Of a DNA stretch of 64,000 bases, positions 28,058 to 35,953 are shown piece by piece; positions within the stretch are counted from its first letter, which is position 1; each line of letters opens with the position of its first letter. A model generated the notes under the pieces. It did not search any database. It saw only the letters and a program-made list of their open reading frames with translations, and was not told the DNA's origin. The position numbers and the translations under genes were made by a program. Source of the DNA: Chitinophagaceae bacterium (lineage in GTDB: Bacteria; Bacteroidota; Bacteroidia; Chitinophagales; Chitinophagaceae); NCBI GenBank assembly GCA_947451935.1, contig CANGBH010000006.1:1-64000 (forward strand). The letters run 5' to 3'.

Positions 28058-28137
28058 ATTTTTTGTACCCGGTTGCTGCCGGAAGTCTTTGTTTTCTCAT
28101 GCTAACCCTGCTGTTTGTCTAAATAGCAGGGTTTTTT
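28058..28137 (+). ncRNA. Candidate small RNA ending in an intrinsic terminator
   Basis: A terminator, AACCCTGCT / AGCAGGGTT (28104-28112 with 28125-28133) followed by T residues, points on the plus strand. The only gene upstream runs the other way, so a short RNA must be the transcript that ends here if the hairpin is used. A possible -7 box TAAATTTA lies at 28045-28052, giving a start near 28058 and an RNA of about 80 bases with a small hairpin CCGG-N6-CCGG. No -33 at normal spacing was found. An alternative is that the hairpin insulates recA from readthrough. Confidence 0.4.
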
Positions 28138-28146
28138 GTGAAAAAC

Positions 28147-28185
28147 ACTAAATATTTTAGTGAAAAAAATACTAAAAATATTAGT
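28147..28185. promoter_or_regulatory. Two tandem palindromes ACTAA-N5-TTAGT in the recA promoter
   Basis: Site 1 (28147-28161) reads ACTAA ATATT TTAGT and extends one pair further to CACTAA...TTAGTG. Site 2 (28171-28185) reads ACTAA AAATA TTAGT. Their centres are 24 bp apart and site 2 overlaps the place of the -33 element for the -7 box at 28205. Two copies of the same 15-bp dyad next to recA are what a damage-response repressor site would look like. No LexA gene is in the window. Confidence 0.6.
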
Positions 28186-28204
28186 TTATTGATTTTTTAG
28201 CCCC

Positions 28205-28212
28205 TATCTTTA
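28205..28212 (+). promoter_or_regulatory. recA: recA promoter -7 box
   Basis: TATCTTTA, one base off TAnnTTTG, 19 bases before the recA ATG. It is the only such box between the palindromes and the gene. Confidence 0.5.
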
Positions 28213-28231
28213 TATTCTTAAAATAAATTAT

Positions 28232-29233
28232 ATGTCAAACAGTGAAAAACTAAAAGCGTTAAAACTAACACTGGATAAGATTGAGAAAGATTATGGTAAG
28301 GGTAGTGTTATGATGATGAATGAGAAAGGAGAAGCAGAAATTGAAGTGATCTCTACCGGTTCTATTGGCCTAGATTCAGCCTTAGGCATAGGAGGATTAC
28401 CTAAAGGAAGGGTAATTGAGATTTATGGTCCTGAAAGCTCTGGTAAAACAACAATAGCCATTCATGTAATTGCTGAAGCCCAGAAGAAAGGAGGAATGTG
28501 TGCAATAATTGATGCTGAACATGCCTTTGATAGCGGATACGCTAAGAAATTAGGAGTTGACGTAGACAATTTACTTATATCACAGCCAGATTATGGCGAA
28601 CAAGCACTAGAAATTGCTGACAGATTGATCCTTTCTGGTGCCCTTGACGTTGTTGTCATTGATTCTGTAGCTGCCTTGGTTCCTAAAAGTGAACTTGAAG
28701 GTGAAATGGGTGATAGCAAAATGGGACTTCATGCAAGGTTAATGAGTCAGGCGTTGAGAAAACTTACAGCAACCATCAGCAAGACGAATACGATTTGTAT
28801 TTTCATCAATCAGCTAAGGGAAAAAATTGGTATTGTTTTTGGTAACCCTGAAACAACAACAGGCGGAAATGCACTAAAATTCTACGCTTCTGTTCGATTG
28901 GATATTCGTAGAGCAGCTCAAATTAAAGATGGTGACGAAGCTATTGGAAATAGAGTAAAAGTGAAAGTGGTAAAAAATAAAGTAGCACCTCCATTCCGTT
29001 CTGCAGAATTTGATATCATTTTTGGAGAAGGAATTTCCAAAACAGGGGAAATTATTGATATGGGAGTTGAACTTGGAATAATTAATAAAAGCGGTAGCTG
29101 GTATAGTTATGGCACTGATAAACTTGGGCAAGGACGTGATGGCGTTAAACAATTAATGTTGGACAATCCAGAAATGGCCAATGAAATTGAAGGGAAAATC
29201 AGGGAAAAAATTAAAGAAATGCAGGCATCATAA
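28232..29233 (+). CDS. recA: Recombinase RecA
   Basis: A 333-residue RecA: strand exchange, recombinational repair and coprotease for self-cleaving repressors. Walker [10 protein letters not shown] at residues 66-74, the MAW-type [22 protein letters not shown], Walker [13 protein letters not shown] (near 140-151), loop L1 around [24 protein letters not shown] and L2 [36 protein letters not shown]. The C-terminus is short and lacks the long acidic tail of E. coli RecA, normal in this phylum. Transcribed from its own promoter, which carries two palindromes, and ended by a hairpin that overlaps the leader of mgsA. Confidence 0.98.
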   Translation: MSNSEKLKALKLTLDKIEKDYGKGSVMMMNEKGEAEIEVISTGSIGLDSALGIGGLPKGRVIEIYGPESSGKTTIAIHVIAEAQKKGGMCAIIDAEHAFDSGYAKKLGVDVDNLLISQPDYGEQALEIADRLILSGALDVVVIDSVAALVPKSELEGEMGDSKMGLHARLMSQALRKLTATISKTNTICIFINQLREKIGIVFGNPETTTGGNALKFYASVRLDIRRAAQIKDGDEAIGNRVKVKVVKNKVAPPFRSAEFDIIFGEGISKTGEIIDMGVELGIINKSGSWYSYGTDKLGQGRDGVKQLMLDNPEMANEIEGKIREKIKEMQAS

Positions 29234-29265
29234 TTTGCAGTTGGTGCTTTGTTTAGAGCCGCATT

Positions 29266-29293
29266 CCGCATTCAAGCTGGATGCGGTTTTTTT
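29266..29293 (+). terminator. recA terminator
   Basis: Stem CCGCATTC / GGATGCGG (29266-29273 with 29279-29286, one G-T pair), loop AAGCT, then seven T residues. It lies between recA and mgsA, so at least part of the transcription of mgsA-uvrB must come by readthrough or from a start inside this gap. Confidence 0.85.
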
Positions 29294-29322
29294 GTTTTAT
29301 TTTCACAACAGAACATCACATT

Positions 29323-29775
29323 ATGATTAATAAGAGAATTCTATCCGAAAGAAAAAGAATTGCTATTATAGCCCATGACAATAAAAAGAAAGATTTAATT
29401 GATTGGGCAGTATATAACATGAAATCATTATCAAGACATGAGCTCATTGCTACTGGAACCACAGGTAAACTATTGGAAGATGCACTAGATAGACCATTAA
29501 AAAAATTACTCAGTGGACCATTGGGAGGGGATCAACAAATAGGGGCAATGATTGCTGAAGGAAATATTGATGCACTTATCTTTTTTTGGGACCCTATGGA
29601 AGCACAACCCCATGATCCAGACATTAAAGCACTACTCCGTGTTGCTGTAACCTGGAATATTCCGTTTGCATGTGATAGAGCAACAGCTGATTTTCTTTTA
29701 ACCTCACCACTAATGCATGAAGAATATACCTGTATCATTCCAGATTATTCAGACTACGTGAAGCGGAAAATTTGA
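29323..29775 (+). CDS. mgsA: Methylglyoxal synthase
   Basis: About 150 residues from ATG 29323 (MINKRILSERKRIAIIAHD). Converts dihydroxyacetone phosphate to methylglyoxal and phosphate, a relief valve when sugar phosphates build up. Catalytic residues appear at the usual places: His18-Asp19, Asp70 in SGPLGGDQQIG, His97 and Asp100 in QPHDPDIKALLR. Also present are GTTGKLL (phosphate binding) and CDRATADFLLTSP. A longer reading from 29281 would place its start codon inside the recA terminator stem and add 14 unlikely residues, so it is rejected. uvrB starts 4 bp after its stop, implying a two-gene operon with no obvious metabolic link. Confidence 0.95.
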   Translation: MINKRILSERKRIAIIAHDNKKKDLIDWAVYNMKSLSRHELIATGTTGKLLEDALDRPLKKLLSGPLGGDQQIGAMIAEGNIDALIFFWDPMEAQPHDPDIKALLRVAVTWNIPFACDRATADFLLTSPLMHEEYTCIIPDYSDYVKRKI

Positions 29776-29779
29776 CATC

Positions 29780-31819
29780 ATGTCTTTTACGTTACATTCC
29801 CCTTATTTGCCTTCAGGTGATCAACCAAATGCGATTAAACAATTGGTTGAAGGAATACAAGATGGCGAACAATACCAAACTTTATTAGGTGTTACTGGCT
29901 CTGGAAAGACCTTTACGATAGCCAATGTAATCCAACAAGTGCAAAAACCAACATTGGTAATAACCCATAACAAAACATTAGTTGCTCAACTATACGGTGA
30001 GTTTAAACAATTCTTTCCTGAAAATGCAGTAGGTTATTTTGTATCATACTACGATTACTATCAGCCTGAAGCATACATGCCAGTTAGTAATACGTATATT
30101 GAAAAAGACTTAGCAGTCAATGAAGAACTTGATAAACTCAGACTTCATGCTACCTCTGAATTATTAAGTGGAAGAAGAGACATCATCGTGGTGGCTTCTG
30201 TAAGTTGCATCTATGGAATGGGTAATCCAACTGAATTTGAAAACGGGATTGTTAGAATTCACAAAGGACAAGTTATAAGTAGACAAGGATTCTTGCATGC
30301 ATTAGTAAATTCTCAATACAATAGAACACAAATAGATTTTAAACGTGGTACATTTCGGGTAAAAGGCGATACGGTTGACATCAATTTACCTTACATGGAT
30401 TTTGGCTATAGAATTACCTTCTTTGGTGATGAAATAGAATCTATAGATACCCTCGAAATAATATCAGGAAAAAGAATAGGATCTGTAGATAATGCAGCCA
30501 TCTTCCCAGCCAACTTATATCTAGCTCCAAAAGAAATAATCAATCAAGTGATTTCAGAAATTATAGATGAGATGAGTGCACAAGTAACTTATTTCAAAGC
30601 ATCAGGTAAACACATTGAAGCACAAAGATTGAGCGAACGTGTTCAGTATGATATTGAAATGATTAAAGAATTAGGGTATTGCAGTGGTATTGAAAATTAT
30701 TCGAGATTTTTTGATCGAAGAAATCCAGGGACTCGCCCCTTTTGTTTACTTGACTATTTTCCAAAAGATTTTTTGTGTGTAATTGATGAAAGTCACCAAA
30801 CTATACCGCAGGTAAGTGGCATGTACGGCGGTGATAGAAGTCGTAAATTAGTTTTAGTTGATTACGGATTTCGACTTCCAGCGGCTCTAGATAATAGACC
30901 ACTCAATTTTGGAGAATTTGAAAAATTATTAAATCAAGTCGTTTTTGTTTCCGCTACTCCTGGTGAATACGAACTTCAAAAAACAGAAGGTGTTGTCGTT
31001 GAACAAGTAGTTAGACCTACAGGACTACTTGACCCCCCTATAGAAGTTAGACCAAGCATCAATCAAGTAGATGACTTACTAGACGAGATTGATAAAACAG
31101 TAAAGAAAGGTGATCGTGTATTAGTAACAACACTAACCAAACGAATGGCAGAAGAAATGGATAAATACCTTCAACGCATTCATATCAAATCAAAATATAT
31201 TCATAGTGAAGTAGATACTCTCGAAAGAGTAGAAATTTTAAGGCAACTCAGGTTAGGAGAAATAGATGTACTGGTTGGAGTAAATCTGTTGAGAGAAGGG
31301 CTCGATTTACCAGAAGTTTCCTTAGTAGCCATTTTGGATGCCGATAAAGAAGGCTTCTTAAGAAATGAAAGATCACTTACTCAAACAGCAGGTAGGGCTG
31401 CTAGAAATAGTGATGGTCATGTTATTTTTTATGCAGACAAAATAACGGGGAGTATGCAAAAAACGATGGATGAAACAGTAAGAAGAAGAGAAAAACAAAT
31501 TGCCTACAATCTTGAACATAATATCACACCCACCACCGTTATAAAAAGCAAAGAACAAGTATTTGAGCAAACTGCAGTCCTCGAAATAAAAGGATATGAT
31601 GAACGAAGTGCATTGCAATCAATCGCCAACGATAATATGAGTACAATTGCTGCGGAAGAACAAGCAGAATATGTTACAATTCCATCAATGGAAAAAAATA
31701 TTTCAAAACTTAAAAGAAGTATGGATAAAGCAGCAAAAGACTTGGATTTCATGGAGGCCGCCAGACTAAGAGATCTTATGTTTGATGCTCAAAAGAAACT
31801 TGAAACGTTGAAAAAATAA
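29780..31819 (+). CDS. uvrB: Excinuclease ABC subunit UvrB
   Basis: A 679-residue UvrB, damage-verification helicase of nucleotide excision repair working with UvrA and UvrC. Walker A GVTGSGKT at 37-44, beta-hairpin YYDYYQPEAYMP near 95, DESHQTIPQ (motif II), SATPGEYEL (III), VNLLREGLDLPEVSLVAILDADKEGFLRNERSLTQTAGRAARN (V and VI), and the C-terminal UVR motif that binds UvrC (MEAARLRDLMFDAQKKLETL). Full length. The uvrA and uvrC genes are not in this window. The ATG lies 4 bp after mgsA; AAAATTTG just before it is only a partial promoter match. Confidence 0.98.
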   Translation: MSFTLHSPYLPSGDQPNAIKQLVEGIQDGEQYQTLLGVTGSGKTFTIANVIQQVQKPTLVITHNKTLVAQLYGEFKQFFPENAVGYFVSYYDYYQPEAYMPVSNTYIEKDLAVNEELDKLRLHATSELLSGRRDIIVVASVSCIYGMGNPTEFENGIVRIHKGQVISRQGFLHALVNSQYNRTQIDFKRGTFRVKGDTVDINLPYMDFGYRITFFGDEIESIDTLEIISGKRIGSVDNAAIFPANLYLAPKEIINQVISEIIDEMSAQVTYFKASGKHIEAQRLSERVQYDIEMIKELGYCSGIENYSRFFDRRNPGTRPFCLLDYFPKDFLCVIDESHQTIPQVSGMYGGDRSRKLVLVDYGFRLPAALDNRPLNFGEFEKLLNQVVFVSATPGEYELQKTEGVVVEQVVRPTGLLDPPIEVRPSINQVDDLLDEIDKTVKKGDRVLVTTLTKRMAEEMDKYLQRIHIKSKYIHSEVDTLERVEILRQLRLGEIDVLVGVNLLREGLDLPEVSLVAILDADKEGFLRNERSLTQTAGRAARNSDGHVIFYADKITGSMQKTMDETVRRREKQIAYNLEHNITPTTVIKSKEQVFEQTAVLEIKGYDERSALQSIANDNMSTIAAEEQAEYVTIPSMEKNISKLKRSMDKAAKDLDFMEAARLRDLMFDAQKKLETLKK

Positions 31820-31912
31820 TCCTTTCATCCAATACGATGTATTTCTTATCTACTTACTAATACTCTTTTCATTGGGTATTTTTAACTAAATTCATCTACT
31901 AAAATAAACTGC

Positions 31913-33730
31913 ATGCGCTCTACACTTTTTTCTATTTTCCTCTTTTCAATTTTATGTACAAGCAATATCAATGCACAAAAACTTGCATCAAAATTGAATG
32001 ATATTAACCTAGATAATCTTAAAGGATTCGATTCCCCTTCAGAAAATTGGGAAATAGTTGGCGATATCCAGGGGAAATATGAAAGTGAATCATTGAATTC
32101 CTCAAAAGGGACAGGGATTCTATACAACAACTTCAAAAAAGAGATTCAAAACAAAGATGGCCATAACCTCTTTACAAAAGTTAGTCATGGTGATATTTAT
32201 CTAGAATTAGACATTATGGTCCCAGAAGGATCCAACTCCGGAATCTACTTCCAATCCAGATATGAAGTGCAAATCCTTGATAGTTGGAATTCTAAAGTTC
32301 CAACCTCAAGTGATATGGGAGGCATTTATGAAAGATGGAAGGATGATAAAGGATTTGAAGGTAATGCTCCATTAAAATATGCAACTCTTGCACCTGGACT
32401 TTGGCAACATATGGAAATTTCTTTTCAAGCACCACGATTTGATGCAACGGGAAAAAAAATTATGAATGCGAAATTTAACTTCGTAAAACTTAACGGTACA
32501 ATACTACATGAAAATATTTTTGTAACTGGACCAACACGTTCATCAGCTGCAGAAGATGAGAAATCTTTCGCTCCAATTATGTTTCAAGGAGATCACGGAG
32601 TAGTAGCATTTAAAAACATTAAGTATGCATTATTGGAAGATTTTAATGTAACCACTTCAGGTATTACATACAAATATTTTGAAAATAATGTCGAAACACC
32701 AGAAGAAGCAAGGAAAATTAAAGCAACTTCTGAGGGAAAGACAAAAGCAATCGATTCTAGGCTTGCATCCGCAGAAGATAAATTTTTAATCGAATTTGAT
32801 GGCAAACTAAACGTTCCTTCGTCTGAAACATATTTATTTACATCATCTTTCTCAGGAAATGGAAGTCTTGAAATTGATGGCAAAAGTGTAATAAAACCTA
32901 CACGAACCTGGCTTGGTGGTGATTTGGTTTCAGGTTCTATCAATCTTGAAAAAGGAGAACATACATTCAAATTTTGGGTGCATAAAGACATTGGCTGGGC
33001 AACAAATGGAATAGCCTTATCCATTGAAAAAGCAAATAGTAAATCAATTGCATTACATAACCCCGCTTCAATGCCAGATATTGATGCTGATCCACTCATC
33101 ACCATTAAACCAAGTACTGAACCAGAAATTATTAGGTCATTCATGAATCACAAAAACAAAAAACTGACGCATGTAATATCTGTTGGCGATCCAAGCAAAG
33201 TACATTATTCATATAATCTACTTCAAGGAGCAATGTTACAGGCATGGAAGGGTGATTTTCTAAATGCTACTGATATGTGGCATGAAAGAGGAGAACCTCA
33301 AACTCCTTCTCCAATGGGAGCACCAATCATATTATTAGCCGGAAATTGCCCTATCTATGAAAAAACAAATTCAATAGATTCAATAAGTGGATATCAATAC
33401 AAAGGATATGCATTAAACGAACGCAGGTTACCTGTTTTTAAATATGCTTTCAAAGAAATGATCATTAAGGATTTGATTTCTCCATTTCAGCAGGGAAGAG
33501 GATTAAATAGAACGATTTCTGTTACTGGAAATGGAATAGATGAGTTAATGATTCGTATAGCACAAGCAAAAACAATCACGCCAGTGGGAAAAGGATTGTA
33601 TGCAATTGACAACCAATCCTACTATATTCAAGTTTCCCCAGCTGTATTCCCAGAAATTGAAACTTACAATAATCAACAAGTATTATTACTTCCTGCAAGT
33701 AATGAGGTTACGTACCAAATTATTTGGTAA
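31913..33730 (+). CDS. Secreted DUF1080 (3-keto-glycoside lyase/hydrolase fold) plus PA14 protein
   Basis: A 605-residue secreted protein (signal peptide ends near IQA/INAQ). Residues about 28-245 are a DUF1080 concanavalin-like domain: WEIVGDIQGKYES, GDIYLELDIMVPEGSNSGIYFQSRYEVQILDSW, WQHMEISFQAPRF, PIMFQGDHGVVAFKNIKYA. Residues about 255-385 form a PA14-type beta-barrel (TYKYFENNVETPEEA, ETYLFTSSFSGNGSLEIDGK, LEKGEHTFKFWVHKDIGWATNGIAL). The last 200 residues look like a further domain with the sequence HERGEPQTPSPMGAPI. DUF1080 proteins cleave 3-keto-glycosides by elimination or hydrolysis; PA14 binds sugars. Adjacent to the propeller-cupredoxin gene 55 bp downstream, so probably one operon. 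Substrate unknown. Confidence 0.85.
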   Translation: MRSTLFSIFLFSILCTSNINAQKLASKLNDINLDNLKGFDSPSENWEIVGDIQGKYESESLNSSKGTGILYNNFKKEIQNKDGHNLFTKVSHGDIYLELDIMVPEGSNSGIYFQSRYEVQILDSWNSKVPTSSDMGGIYERWKDDKGFEGNAPLKYATLAPGLWQHMEISFQAPRFDATGKKIMNAKFNFVKLNGTILHENIFVTGPTRSSAAEDEKSFAPIMFQGDHGVVAFKNIKYALLEDFNVTTSGITYKYFENNVETPEEARKIKATSEGKTKAIDSRLASAEDKFLIEFDGKLNVPSSETYLFTSSFSGNGSLEIDGKSVIKPTRTWLGGDLVSGSINLEKGEHTFKFWVHKDIGWATNGIALSIEKANSKSIALHNPASMPDIDADPLITIKPSTEPEIIRSFMNHKNKKLTHVISVGDPSKVHYSYNLLQGAMLQAWKGDFLNATDMWHERGEPQTPSPMGAPIILLAGNCPIYEKTNSIDSISGYQYKGYALNERRLPVFKYAFKEMIIKDLISPFQQGRGLNRTISVTGNGIDELMIRIAQAKTITPVGKGLYAIDNQSYYIQVSPAVFPEIETYNNQQVLLLPASNEVTYQIIW

Positions 33731-33785
33731 TCAAACCTAACAACTCGTCATGATTAATACTAAAACAAATTTTAACTCCACTCAG

Positions 33786-35762
33786 ATGTATACTAAATCA
33801 ATATTTCTTGTTTTCATTTTTTCAATAGTGCTTTCAACATCGTATGCTCAAAAAAGTAGTGTACAAACTGAAAAAGATTTTTATTCACTAAAAACAATTG
33901 CAATACCAGAAGATGTAATACTTGAAGTAGGTGGTATTGCTGTAATGCCTGATGGACGAATTGGGGTTTCAACACGAAGAGGTGAAATATGGATCATAGA
34001 AAATGCTTATGGAAACGGAGCTCCTCATTATACAAAATTTGCTTCAGGACTTCACGAAATACTCGGATTAGCCTATAAAGAAGGTGCATTCTATTGCACA
34101 CAACGTGGAGAATTAACTAAAATAGAAGATTTAAATAACGATGGAAAAGCAGACGTCTTTACACCAGTCGCACTTTTTGATCTTAGTGGAGGGTATCACG
34201 AATATGCATATGGTCCTGTGTTTAATAAGCAGGGAGATATGTACGTTACCCTAAATTTATCATTAGGAGATAATTTAGGTAAATGGCATGGGTGGTTATT
34301 AAAAATTACACCAGATGGTGTAATTAACCCCATAGCTACTGGATTTCGTTCACCAGCCGGATTCACTGTAAATAGTAAAGATGAAGTGTTCTATGCTGAC
34401 AACCAAGGTAACTGGGTTGGTAGTGGAAGAATAACTCATGTAGAAAAAGGAGACTTTACAGGAAATCCAGATGGACTTAAATTTACCAAAGACCCAGGTT
34501 CACCACTTTCACTAAGACCAGAAACGGTAAAAGCAATCGTTAATGGGCAACCCATGTACGAAACTGCAAAGAAAATCAAAGAGCTCAAACTACCAGCTGT
34601 GTGGTTTCCACATACCATTATGGGAATATCAACTTCAGATATTTTAGAAGATATAACTAACGGAGCATTTGGACCGTTTAGTGGTCAATATTTTGTGGCA
34701 GATCAAGGACATTCAAAAATTATGAGAATGTCTCTCGAAAAAGTAAATGGTAAGTACCAAGGTGCATGCTATCCATTCTTTGAAGGATTTTCTTCAGGAT
34801 TACTTAGACTAAGATGGGGATTAGATAATTCTATTTTTGCTGGTATGACTAGCAGAGGATGGGCAAGCACAGGTGGACACCTATATGGATTGCAACGCCT
34901 TGTTTGGAATGGAGAAACTCCATTTGAAATGAAAAATATTCACGCACTAACAGATGGCTTTGAAGTAGAATTTACAACACCTGCAGAATTAACAGATTTG
35001 AAAAATTCAATGAATTATACAGTAAATAGCTTTACCTATAAATATCATGAAGACTATGGAAGTCCAATTATCAATTTTCATGAAAGAAAAATAATTGGCA
35101 TTATTCCATCTGCTGATGGCTTGAAAGTAAAGCTAATTCTAGATAGTTTAATTGAAGGGAATATACATGAAATAAAACTCGCTAATATCCAGTCAATAGA
35201 AAAACGTTCTCTACTACATAATACCGGATATTATACGTTGAATAATATCCCAGAAGGAGATAAAACAGTAATCACTGAAGAATACAAAGTGATGATGCAA
35301 CATCATCAATCAATGAAAACAGCTCCTTCAAAAACATCAACTGTATCAACCCAAAAAAGGCAATTAAAAATGCCAACTGATTGGAAACAACCCGATATGG
35401 TATTAAAAATTAGTACTAAGCCTGGATTAAAATTTGATATACCCATGTTTGAAATTAAAGCAGGGGCAAAAATAAGATTGGTATTCAATAATAATGATGA
35501 TATGATGCATAATGTGGTGGTGGTTATGCCTGGCAAAGGAGATGAAGTAGCGGATCTTGCTATTAAACTTGGACTAAAAGGATCTCAAATGAGCTATGTA
35601 CCTAAATCATCTAGTGTATTGTTTAATACAGCATTACTTCAACCACATTCTTCAGAATCTATCTACTTTATTGCACCAACAACACCAGGTGAATATACCT
35701 TCATGTGCACCTATCCAGGACATGGATCTGTCATGAGAGGAATGTTGAAGGTGGTACAATAA
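33786..35762 (+). CDS. Sugar dehydrogenase-like beta-propeller fused to a cupredoxin
   Basis: About 658 residues from ATG 33786 (MYTKSIFLVFIFSIVLSTSYAQ signal; the longer frame adds 12 codons). Residues about 20-430 form a six-bladed PQQ-type glucose/sorbosone dehydrogenase-like propeller (GGIAVMPDGRIGVSTRRGEIWIIEN, GLAYKEGAFYCTQRGELTKIEDLNNDGKAD, WGLDNSIFAGMTSRGWASTGGHLYGLQRLVW). Residues about 550-658 are a plastocyanin/azurin-type domain with the copper ligands His in DDMMHNVVVVMPG and Cys-His-Met in FMCTYPGHGSVMRG. The fused copper site suggests electrons from a substrate bound at the propeller are passed to a blue-copper centre (inference). It follows the DUF1080-PA14 gene. Confidence 0.88.
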   Translation: MYTKSIFLVFIFSIVLSTSYAQKSSVQTEKDFYSLKTIAIPEDVILEVGGIAVMPDGRIGVSTRRGEIWIIENAYGNGAPHYTKFASGLHEILGLAYKEGAFYCTQRGELTKIEDLNNDGKADVFTPVALFDLSGGYHEYAYGPVFNKQGDMYVTLNLSLGDNLGKWHGWLLKITPDGVINPIATGFRSPAGFTVNSKDEVFYADNQGNWVGSGRITHVEKGDFTGNPDGLKFTKDPGSPLSLRPETVKAIVNGQPMYETAKKIKELKLPAVWFPHTIMGISTSDILEDITNGAFGPFSGQYFVADQGHSKIMRMSLEKVNGKYQGACYPFFEGFSSGLLRLRWGLDNSIFAGMTSRGWASTGGHLYGLQRLVWNGETPFEMKNIHALTDGFEVEFTTPAELTDLKNSMNYTVNSFTYKYHEDYGSPIINFHERKIIGIIPSADGLKVKLILDSLIEGNIHEIKLANIQSIEKRSLLHNTGYYTLNNIPEGDKTVITEEYKVMMQHHQSMKTAPSKTSTVSTQKRQLKMPTDWKQPDMVLKISTKPGLKFDIPMFEIKAGAKIRLVFNNNDDMMHNVVVVMPGKGDEVADLAIKLGLKGSQMSYVPKSSSVLFNTALLQPHSSESIYFIAPTTPGEYTFMCTYPGHGSVMRGMLKVVQ

Positions 35763-35773
35763 ATAATTAGTAA

Positions 35774-35929
35774 TTCATCGAAAAAGGCGAAGGCTCTAAC
35801 CCCGACCCTTTCTACATCAAAAATGAAAAGTGGAGGCCATTGACCAAGATGTTTTTCGACATGCAAAATTTGAGTAAACTCATTAAATTTTCTGACTCTA
35901 AAGTCTATCCACTATCCAATATTGTCTAA
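35774..35929 (+). other. Short open stretch that may be a gene remnant
   Basis: Between the propeller-cupredoxin gene and polA a frame without a start codon reads FIEKGEGSNPDPFYIKNEKW and continues to a stop near 35929. The residue mix looks protein-like and the region has no other content except the polA promoter. It could be the relic of a lost gene or chance. Confidence 0.2.
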
Positions 35930-35940
35930 CTTGAATAAAC

Positions 35941-35953
35941 TACCTTTGATACA
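35941..35953 (+). promoter_or_regulatory. polA: polA promoter, start codon at the transcription start
   Basis: TACCTTTG (35941-35948), an exact TAnnTTTG box, is followed by four bases and the ATG at 35953. A TTG at 35922-35924 gives a 16-base spacer, a little shorter than the usual 17-21. With a normal distance from box to start site, transcription would begin on or next to the A of ATG, a leaderless mRNA. Confidence 0.6.

Larger units (their letters stand above)
27924..28231. other. Intergenic region upstream of recA (308 bp)
   Basis: No gene fits here. From left to right it holds the divergent start region of the phosphoesterase gene, a short plus-strand candidate RNA with a terminator (28058-28137), two related palindromes (28147-28185) and the recA promoter. 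Each is listed separately. Confidence 0.7.

Noticed and set aside
29281-29322. Longer mgsA start
   Set aside because: The start codon would lie inside the recA terminator stem and the added residues do not match the family.
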